From Lachnospiraceae bacterium (GTDB taxonomy: Bacteria; Bacillota; Clostridia; Lachnospirales; Lachnospiraceae), in the NCBI GenBank assembly GCA_009774155.1, contig VSNE01000177.1, positions 1-6,022 of the forward strand: a DNA stretch of 6,022 bases, in the 5' to 3' direction. Numbering within the stretch: position 1 is the stretch's first letter; each line of letters starts with the position of its first letter. The position numbers were made by a program, and so were the translations under genes. Of the stretch, positions 1 through 6,022 are shown piece after piece. Under the pieces are notes generated by a model that was not told the DNA's origin, ran no database searches, and saw nothing but the letters and a program-made list of their open reading frames with translations.

Positions 1-14
1 ATACTATAGCCACC

Positions 15-23
15 AGGAAGGGG
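15..23 (+). promoter_or_regulatory. Ribosome binding site of gltB
   Basis: The purine run AGGAAGGGG lies 8 bases before the ATG at 32, which is normal Shine-Dalgarno spacing for a Firmicute. It supports that ATG over the in-frame ATG at 71 (Met14). The latter would also cut into the conserved YDPxFEHDNCG segment that precedes the catalytic cysteine. The rest of the 31-base leader is too short to support a promoter, an operator or the end of an upstream gene. Confidence 0.85.
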
Positions 24-31
24 TACAGCTT

Positions 32-3000
32 ATGAATGAACAGATCAGGACGGAATATCCGGCTGAAGGAATGTATGATCCGAGCTTTGAACATGATAAC
101 TGCGGGATCGGGGCCGTCGTTAATATTAAAGGCGTCAAGACCCACAAAACCGTGGAGGATGCATTGAGTATTGTAGAAAATCTGGAGCACCGCGCAGGGA
201 AAGACGCGGAAGGGAAAACCGGCGACGGCGTCGGAATTATGGTTCAGATCTCCCACAGATTTTTTTCACGGGAATGCAGGGCTCTCGGCATAGAGCTGGG
301 AGAAGAGAGAGAATACGGCATCGGTATGTTCTTCCTGCCGCAGGATGAGCTGAAGCGCAATCAGGCAAAGAAGATGTTTGAGATTATCGTGGAAAAAGAG
401 GGCATGAGGTTTCTTGGATGGAGGCAGGTGACTACGAATCCGAAAGTGCTTGGCTCCAAGGCGCTGGAGAAAATGCCCAGTATTATGCAGGCGTTTATTG
501 AGAAGCCGGAGGACGTAAAGCGCGGACTGGATTTTGACCGCAAGCTCTATATTGCCAGACGTATTTTTGAGCAGTCCAACGATAACAGCTATGTGGTATC
601 CTGTTCCAGCAGAACCTTGATTTATAAAGGAATGTTTCTGGTAGGGCAGCTCCGTTCCTTCTTTCTCGATCTTCAGAGTCCGGATTATGAGAGCGCCATC
701 GCGCTGGTGCATTCCCGTTTTTCCACCAATACGATGCCCAGCTGGGAGCGCGCCCATCCGTACCGCTTTCTTGTACATAACGGAGAGATCAATACCATTA
801 AAGGGAACGCCGACAAGATGCTGGCGCGTGAGGAAACCGTGGAATCCGAACATCTTAAGGGTGAGTTCCATAAGGTGCTTCCGGTAATCAGCGCCTCCGG
901 CTCTGACTCTGCCATGCTTGACAATACATTGGAGTTTCTGGTCATGAGCGGCATGGATCTGGCGCTGGCAGTTATGATTCTGATTCCGGAGCCGTGGGTG
1001 AATAACCGCACCATGTCCCAGAAGAAGAAGGATTTCTATCAGTACTATGCAACTATGATGGAGCCATGGGACGGCCCGGCTTCCATTCTGTTTACCGACG
1101 GGGATGTGATGGGAGCTGTGCTGGACCGCAACGGACTTCGTCCTTCCAGATATTATGTGACCACCGATCATGAGCTTATCCTGTCCTCCGAGGTAGGAGT
1201 GCTGGATATCGATCCGTCCAGGATTGTGACAAAAGAGCGCCTCCATCCGGGGAAAATGCTTCTGGTGGATACAAAGCAGGGAAGAGTTATTGATGATGAC
1301 GAATTAAAAGAGAGCTATGCGGAGCGTCAGCCCTATGGCGAATGGCTGGACCACAATCTGATTACGCTGGCAGAGCTGAAGATTCCGAACCAGAGAATCG
1401 AAGAGCATACGCCGGAGGAGCGCATGAGGCTTCAGAAGGCCTTTGGATACAGCTATGAGGATGTACGGAACTCTATTCTGAATATGGCTTTAAACGGCTC
1501 CGAGGCGATTTCCGCCATGGGCATTGATGTGCCTCTGGCAGCTCTGTCCGACCATCATCAGCCGCTGTTCAACTACTTTAAGCAGTTGTTTGCCCAGGTG
1601 ACGAATCCTCCTATTGACGCGATTCGCGAGAAGGTTGTCACCTCCACAGCCATTTATGTGGGTAAGGACGGCAATCTCCTGGAAGAGAAGCCGAAGAACT
1701 GCTGCGTGATGAGAATCAACAACCCGATTCTGACCAGCACGGATCTTTTAAAGATTAAGACTATGAAAAAGGAAGGCTTTAAAGTAGAGACGCTTCCGAT
1801 TACCTACTATAAAAACACCAGCCTGGAGAGAGCCATTGACCGCCTGTTTGTGGAAGCGGACAGGGCATACCGCGACGGTGTGAATATCCTGATTCTTTCC
1901 GACCGGGGAGTGGATGAGAACCATGTGGCGATTCCGTCCCTGCTGGCTGTCTCCGCATTGCAGCAGCACCTGGTAAGGACAAAGAAAAGAACCTCTGTGT
2001 CCATCATCCTGGAATCCGGAGAGCCGAGAGAGGTGCATCATTTCGCGACGCTTCTGGGATACGGGGCCTGTGCAATCAATCCCTATCTGGCGCAGGAGAG
2101 CATTCAGGAGCTGATCGACAAAGGGATACTGAACAAAGACTACTACGCGGCTGTGGATGATTATAATCATGCAGTTATCAGCGGCATTGTAAAGACAGCT
2201 TCCAAGATGGGAATTTCCACCATCCAGTCCTATCTGGGCTCCAAAATATTTGAGGCAATCGGCATCAGCAAGGATGTGGTGGACAGATATTTTACCAACA
2301 CAGTCAGCCGCATCGGCGGCATTGGCCTGAAGGAAATTGAAGAACAGGTGGAAGCGCTCCACTCCGCGGCATTTGACCCGCTGGGGCTGGAGACGGCTCC
2401 GGCCCTGGACAGTCTGGGGCTTCACAAGGAAAGAAGCTCCGGAGAAGAGCATCTGTACAATCCGAGAACGATCCATCTTCTGCAGCAGTCCACAAGAGAG
2501 GGCAATTATGATCTGTTTAAGCAGTACACGGCATTAGTCAACGGGGAAAACAACCACGGACAGATCCGCACCCTGTTAGACTTTAAATATCCGAAAAAGG
2601 GCATACCGATTGAGCAGGTGGAGAGCGTGGACTCTATTGTGACCCGCTTTAAAACCGGCGCCATGTCCTACGGCTCCATTTCTCAGGAAGCGCATGAATG
2701 TCTGGCGGTTGCCATGAACCGCATTCACGGGAAATCCAATACCGGCGAGGGCGGCGAGAGCATTGAACGTCTGAGCATAGGACCGGACGGACTGAATAAA
2801 TGCTCGGCCATCAAGCAGGTGGCTTCGGGGCGCTTCGGCGTCACCTCCAGATATCTGGTCAGCGCGCAGGAGATTCAGATTAAAATGGCGCAGGGAGCGA
2901 AACCCGGCGAGGGCGGACATCTTCCGGGAGGAAAAGTATATCCGTGGATTGCGAAGACCCGTCTGTCTACTCCGGGCGTGAGCCTGATCTCTCCGCCGCC

Positions 3001-4582
3001 GCATCACGATATTTACTCCATCGAGGATTTGGCCCAGCTGATCTACGATCTGAAGAATGCGAATCCGGCGGCAAGGATTTCCGTAAAGCTGGTATCCGAA
3101 GCGGGCGTGGGAACTGTGGCGGCAGGCGTTGCGAAGGCAGGCGCACAGGTGATTCTGATCTCCGGCTATGACGGAGGCACAGGAGCCGCTCCGGCAAGCT
3201 CCATCCACAATGCGGGGCTTCCGTGGGAGCTGGGACTTACCGAGACCCATCAGACACTTTTAATGAACGGGCTTCGCAATAAGGTCCGTATTGAGACTGA
3301 CGGAAAGCTTATGAGCGGCCGGGACGTGGCGATCGCAGCCATGCTGGGCGCGGAGGAATTTGGCTTTGCCACTGCCCCGTTAGTCGCCATGGGATGTGTG
3401 ATGATGCGTGTCTGCAACCTGGATACCTGTCCGGTGGGCGTGGCTACCCAGAATCCGGAGCTTCGCAAGCGTTTCCGCGGGAAGCCGGAATATGTGGTGA
3501 ACTTTATGAAATTTATCGCGCAGGATCTGCGTGAATATATGGCAAGGCTGGGCGTAAAGACATTGGATGAGCTGGTCGGACGCTCCGATCTTCTTATGGT
3601 GAAGGAAAACCGCGAGGGAAGGGCGGCAACGATTGATTTAAGCCGCGTCCTGAATAACCCGTATGCGGGCCGGGGACAGAAGGTTATCTTTGATCCGAAG
3701 CAGGTATATAATTTTGAACTGGAGAAGACCATTGATGAAAGGATATTCCTGAAAGAGTTCAGGGCTGCTCTTGAAAAAGGACAGAAGAGAAGCATTGAAG
3801 TGGATGTGGGGAATACCGACCGGGCGGTTGGCACGATTTTTGGCTCCGAGATTACAAAACGCTATCCGGAGGGGCTTCCGGAGGATACGTTCACAGTCAA
3901 ATGCACCGGCGCGGGAGGACAGAGCTTCGGAGCCTTTGTGCCGAAGGGGCTGACCCTGGAGCTGGTGGGAGATTCCAACGATTACTTTGGAAAGGGGCTT
4001 TCCGGCGGCAAGCTGATCGTCTATCCGCCGAAGGGAGTGACCTATAAGAAGGATGAGAATATCATTATCGGCAATGTGGCGTTTTACGGAGCGACCAGCG
4101 GGAAGGCGTATATAGGCGGAGTGGCAGGAGAACGTTTCTGCGTACGGAACTCCGGCGTCCGTGCGGTTGCGGAGGGAACCGGCGACCACGGCTGTGAATA
4201 TATGACCGGAGGCTGTGTGGTGATACTGGGCCATGTGGGCAAAAACTTTGCGGCAGGCATGAGCGGCGGTATCGCTTATGTATTGGATGAGGAGCGTGAT
4301 CTGTACACAAAGGTGAATAAATCCATGGTGACCTTGGAGGAAGTGACAAATAAGTATGATGTTCAGGAATTAAAGGATATGATAAAAGAGCACGTGGCTT
4401 ATACAAATTCCGAAAAAGGAAAATGGATTCTCGACAATTTTGAACAATATCTGCCGAAATTCAAAAAAATTATTCCGAATGATTACAAACGGATGCTGAG
4501 CAAGATCGTTCAGATGGAGGAAAAAGGAATGAATACAGAGCAGGCGCAGATTGAAGCGTTCTATGCAGTCAAAAGAGGATAG
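32..4582 (+). CDS. gltB: Glutamate synthase (NAD(P)H), large (alpha) subunit
   Basis: This cytoplasmic enzyme hydrolyses glutamine, channels the ammonia through the protein and reductively aminates 2-oxoglutarate to glutamate at FMN. It is complete at 1516 residues, the usual GltB size. The first 23 residues look like a propeptide, removed to expose Cys24 (in DNCGIG), the N-terminal nucleophile of class II amidotransferases. That domain spans about 24-430, with HR at 53-54, RFSTNT at 229-234, HNGE at 249-252 (oxyanion region), GSDS at 290-293 and DRNGLRP at 365-371. The central domain begins near HHQPLFNYF (508) and ends around 770. The FMN synthase domain (about 830-1200) shows TGAMSYGSIS (875-884), GEGGES (905-910), KPGEGGHLPGGK (from 957), SPPPHHD (987-993) and GYDGGTGAAP (1045-1054). 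Cys1122, Cys1128 and Cys1133 form the C-x5-C-x4-C motif of the 3Fe-4S cluster. The GXGXG beta-helix domain (about 1270-1460) includes GAGGQSFGAF (from 1293) and GDSNDYFGKGLSGGK (from 1313). No frameshift or missing key residue is seen. The downstream gltD indicates the NAD(P)H type, not the ferredoxin type. Confidence 0.98.
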   Translation: MNEQIRTEYPAEGMYDPSFEHDNCGIGAVVNIKGVKTHKTVEDALSIVENLEHRAGKDAEGKTGDGVGIMVQISHRFFSRECRALGIELGEEREYGIGMFFLPQDELKRNQAKKMFEIIVEKEGMRFLGWRQVTTNPKVLGSKALEKMPSIMQAFIEKPEDVKRGLDFDRKLYIARRIFEQSNDNSYVVSCSSRTLIYKGMFLVGQLRSFFLDLQSPDYESAIALVHSRFSTNTMPSWERAHPYRFLVHNGEINTIKGNADKMLAREETVESEHLKGEFHKVLPVISASGSDSAMLDNTLEFLVMSGMDLALAVMILIPEPWVNNRTMSQKKKDFYQYYATMMEPWDGPASILFTDGDVMGAVLDRNGLRPSRYYVTTDHELILSSEVGVLDIDPSRIVTKERLHPGKMLLVDTKQGRVIDDDELKESYAERQPYGEWLDHNLITLAELKIPNQRIEEHTPEERMRLQKAFGYSYEDVRNSILNMALNGSEAISAMGIDVPLAALSDHHQPLFNYFKQLFAQVTNPPIDAIREKVVTSTAIYVGKDGNLLEEKPKNCCVMRINNPILTSTDLLKIKTMKKEGFKVETLPITYYKNTSLERAIDRLFVEADRAYRDGVNILILSDRGVDENHVAIPSLLAVSALQQHLVRTKKRTSVSIILESGEPREVHHFATLLGYGACAINPYLAQESIQELIDKGILNKDYYAAVDDYNHAVISGIVKTASKMGISTIQSYLGSKIFEAIGISKDVVDRYFTNTVSRIGGIGLKEIEEQVEALHSAAFDPLGLETAPALDSLGLHKERSSGEEHLYNPRTIHLLQQSTREGNYDLFKQYTALVNGENNHGQIRTLLDFKYPKKGIPIEQVESVDSIVTRFKTGAMSYGSISQEAHECLAVAMNRIHGKSNTGEGGESIERLSIGPDGLNKCSAIKQVASGRFGVTSRYLVSAQEIQIKMAQGAKPGEGGHLPGGKVYPWIAKTRLSTPGVSLISPPPHHDIYSIEDLAQLIYDLKNANPAARISVKLVSEAGVGTVAAGVAKAGAQVILISGYDGGTGAAPASSIHNAGLPWELGLTETHQTLLMNGLRNKVRIETDGKLMSGRDVAIAAMLGAEEFGFATAPLVAMGCVMMRVCNLDTCPVGVATQNPELRKRFRGKPEYVVNFMKFIAQDLREYMARLGVKTLDELVGRSDLLMVKENREGRAATIDLSRVLNNPYAGRGQKVIFDPKQVYNFELEKTIDERIFLKEFRAALEKGQKRSIEVDVGNTDRAVGTIFGSEITKRYPEGLPEDTFTVKCTGAGGQSFGAFVPKGLTLELVGDSNDYFGKGLSGGKLIVYPPKGVTYKKDENIIIGNVAFYGATSGKAYIGGVAGERFCVRNSGVRAVAEGTGDHGCEYMTGGCVVILGHVGKNFAAGMSGGIAYVLDEERDLYTKVNKSMVTLEEVTNKYDVQELKDMIKEHVAYTNSEKGKWILDNFEQYLPKFKKIIPNDYKRMLSKIVQMEEKGMNTEQAQIEAFYAVKRG

Positions 4583-4586
4583 GAGG
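4581..4586 (+). promoter_or_regulatory. Ribosome binding site of gltD, overlapping the gltB stop codon
   Basis: A perfect AGGAGG lies 8 bases before the gltD ATG at 4595. Its first two bases are the last two of the gltB TAG stop (4580-4582). A ribosome ending gltB therefore sits on the gltD initiation site, an arrangement that commonly gives translational coupling. No terminator or promoter fits in the 12-base gap, so the two genes should share one transcript. Confidence 0.9.
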
Positions 4587-4594
4587 AACGGGCA

Positions 4595-6022
4595 ATGGGA
4601 AAACCAACAGGCTTTTTAGATTATGAACGCAAGGATGCGAAAGCAGAAGCGCCGTTAGAGAGAATCAGACATTTTCATGAATTCCATGCGCCCCTGTCGA
4701 AGGCGGAGCAGGAAAAGCAGGGAGCCAGATGTATGTCGTGCGGAGTGCCGTTCTGCCAGGCCGGTCAGATGATCGGCGGCATGATGTCCGGCTGTCCGCT
4801 TCAGAATATGGTTCCGGAGTGGAATGATTTACTGTATCTTGGCAACTGGGAGGAGGCATATTACCGGCTGGCCAAGACGAGCAATTTTCCGGAATTTACC
4901 GGACGGGTATGTCCGGGACTGTGCGAGGCTGCGTGCACCTGCAATTTAAACGGAGATCCGGTGGGAACGAAGGGAAACGAGCTGGCAATTATTGAACATG
5001 CATATAAGATGGGCTATGCACATGCAAGGCCGCCGAAGGTACGCACCAGCAAAAAGGTGGCAGTCGTAGGTTCCGGCCCCTCCGGCCTGGCGGCGGCCGA
5101 CCAGTTGAACCGCAGGGGACATTCGGTGACCGTCTATGAAAGAAACGACCGGATAGGAGGGCTGCTCCGCTACGGCATCCCGAATATGAAGCTGGAGAAG
5201 CATATCATTGATCGTAAAATCGATATTATGAAGGAGGAGGGGATTACCTTTGTCACAAGCTGCAACGTCGGCGCGGACATTAAGGCAGATCAGCTTTTAA
5301 AAGAGTATGACAAGGTGATTCTCTGCTGCGGCGCGGCAAATCCCAGAGATATCAAAGTGCCGGGCCGGGATGCAAAGGGCATCTATTTTGCGGTGGATTT
5401 TCTGACGGCAGCCACGAAGAGCCTTTTAGACTCCGGCTTTGCAGATAAAAAATTTATTCCGGCAGAAGGAAAAAACGTGCTTGTCATCGGCGGAGGCGAT
5501 ACCGGAAACGACTGTGTGGGAACCTCCATCCGTCTGGGCTGCAAATCCGTGACCCAGCTTGAGATGATGCCGAAGCTTCCGGATACGAGAGCGGAGAATA
5601 ATCCGTGGCCTGTATGGCCCAGAGTGTGTAAAACCGACTACGGACAGCAGGAGGCTATCGCCAAATTCGGTCATGATCCGCGGCTCTATCAGACTACTGT
5701 CCAGGAATTTATAAAGGATAAAAACGGCAATGTGAAACAGGCAAAGATTGTGAAGCTGGAGAGCAGGAAGGACGAAAAGAGCGGACGCATGATGATGGCT
5801 CCGGTGGAGGGCAGTGAATTTGTGCTGGATGCGGAGCTGGTATTGATTGCAGCCGGATTTCTGGGAAGCCAGGATTATGTGACCAAGGCATTCGGCGTAA
5901 ATACAGACAGCAGAACCAACGTGGCCACCGAAGCCGGAAAACACGCCACTAACATCCCGCATGTATTTACTGCCGGAGATATGCATATCGGACAGTCTCT
6001 GGTCGTGCGCGCCATCCGGGAA
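4595..6022 (+). CDS. gltD: Glutamate synthase (NAD(P)H), small (beta) subunit, 3' end cut by window
   Basis: This FAD and iron-sulfur subunit oxidises NAD(P)H and delivers electrons to GltB. The window holds 476 codons with no stop. Relatives are about 490-495 residues, so only the tail is missing. It starts MGKPTGF, as in Bacillus-type GltD. The N-terminal iron-sulfur domain (about 20-145) carries Cys46, 49, 54 and 67 (RCMSCGVPFC, then SGCP), and Cys106, 110, 114 and 116 around the FTGRVCPGLCEAACTC segment. These are the ligand regions for the 4Fe-4S clusters. The FAD dinucleotide fold begins at Lys154, with GSGPSG at 159-164, acidic Glu182 ending the second strand, then GGLLRYGIPNMKLEK (188 on). 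The inserted NAD(P)H fold has GGGDTGND at 299-306, and its second strand ends in QLEMMPK (321-327). A late AAGF (419-422) and the FAD-contacting AGD (460-462) of AGDMHIGQSLVV complete the pyridine nucleotide-disulfide oxidoreductase plan. Related electron-transfer proteins (PreT/DPYD N-terminus, NfnB-like subunits) share this architecture, but adjacency to gltB and the start sequence favour GltD. Confidence 0.96.
   Translation, partial: MGKPTGFLDYERKDAKAEAPLERIRHFHEFHAPLSKAEQEKQGARCMSCGVPFCQAGQMIGGMMSGCPLQNMVPEWNDLLYLGNWEEAYYRLAKTSNFPEFTGRVCPGLCEAACTCNLNGDPVGTKGNELAIIEHAYKMGYAHARPPKVRTSKKVAVVGSGPSGLAAADQLNRRGHSVTVYERNDRIGGLLRYGIPNMKLEKHIIDRKIDIMKEEGITFVTSCNVGADIKADQLLKEYDKVILCCGAANPRDIKVPGRDAKGIYFAVDFLTAATKSLLDSGFADKKFIPAEGKNVLVIGGGDTGNDCVGTSIRLGCKSVTQLEMMPKLPDTRAENNPWPVWPRVCKTDYGQQEAIAKFGHDPRLYQTTVQEFIKDKNGNVKQAKIVKLESRKDEKSGRMMMAPVEGSEFVLDAELVLIAAGFLGSQDYVTKAFGVNTDSRTNVATEAGKHATNIPHVFTAGDMHIGQSLVVRAIRE

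Noticed and set aside
2..9. TACTATAG near the left edge as a promoter -10 box, or its TAG as the stop of an upstream gene
   Set aside because: It matches the -10 consensus only partly, would leave almost no leader before the ribosome binding site, and any -35 box lies outside the window. Too little sequence remains to support either reading.
71..73. Alternative gltB start at Met14
   Set aside because: The GAAGGA before it is only one or two bases away, too close for a working ribosome binding site, and Met14 aligns with an internal residue of the conserved propeptide segment YDPxFEHDNCG. The ATG at 32 has a well spaced AGGAAGGGG.
266..1246. Long antisense open frame of 326 codons opposite the glutaminase domain of gltB
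   Set aside because: It lies wholly inside a well conserved gene, and its translation shows no recognisable domain, being rich in His, Arg and Leu as expected of a reverse-strand shadow. I see no reason to call it a gene. The same holds for the antisense frames at 1748-2476, 2576-3250, 3250-3834, 3638-4234 and 5426-5986.
3865..3886. Short direct repeat of CCGGAGG
   Set aside because: It encodes part of the ordinary PEGLPED stretch of GltB (two Pro-Glu pairs with the same codons) and does not extend beyond that, so coding constraint explains it.
4730..4797. Wide 12-residue spacing between the third and fourth cysteines (Cys54 and Cys67) of the first GltD cluster motif, as a possible insertion
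   Set aside because: Many relatives have only a short gap here, but the Bacillus subtilis-type GltD, as I recall it, has the same spacing before SGCP. It is a normal subfamily trait, not a new insertion.

Overview
This window is a glutamate synthase (GOGAT) operon, gltB followed by gltD, both on the + strand. It fills almost the whole 6022 bases. The two proteins form the bacterial NAD(P)H-dependent enzyme that makes two glutamates from glutamine and 2-oxoglutarate, the second half of the GS-GOGAT ammonium assimilation route. I see no mobile element, CRISPR array, RNA gene, riboswitch or undescribed system here.

Organism: the evidence points to a Firmicute, most likely a class Clostridia member of the Lachnospiraceae type. 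Both genes have strong purine-rich AGGAGG-like ribosome binding sites. The GltB N-terminus has the LEHRAGKDAEGKTGDG form of the amidotransferase motif, which I associate with clostridial GltB. GltD begins MGKPTGF and resembles the Bacillus subtilis type. Base composition is near half G+C, with frequent CCG, CTG, TCC and GGC codons. This placement comes from remembered family features, not from a search.

Layout: bases 1-31 are a short leader with the gltB ribosome binding site. Bases 32-4582 are a complete gltB of 1516 codons: a short propeptide, class II glutaminase domain, central domain, FMN/3Fe-4S synthase domain and C-terminal beta-helix domain. A 12-base gap follows, and the gltD ribosome binding site overlaps the gltB stop codon. 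Bases 4595-6022 are gltD, 476 codons in frame with no stop, cut by the window edge probably some 15-20 codons before its natural end.

How the genes work together: GltD takes hydride from NAD(P)H onto FAD and passes electrons through its 4Fe-4S clusters to the 3Fe-4S cluster and FMN of GltB. GltB releases ammonia from glutamine at Cys24 and channels it to the FMN site, where 2-oxoglutarate is aminated and reduced. The close spacing and shared stop/ribosome-binding-site sequence suggest translational coupling and matched subunit amounts. All other reading frames, including several long antisense ones, look like shadows of these two genes.
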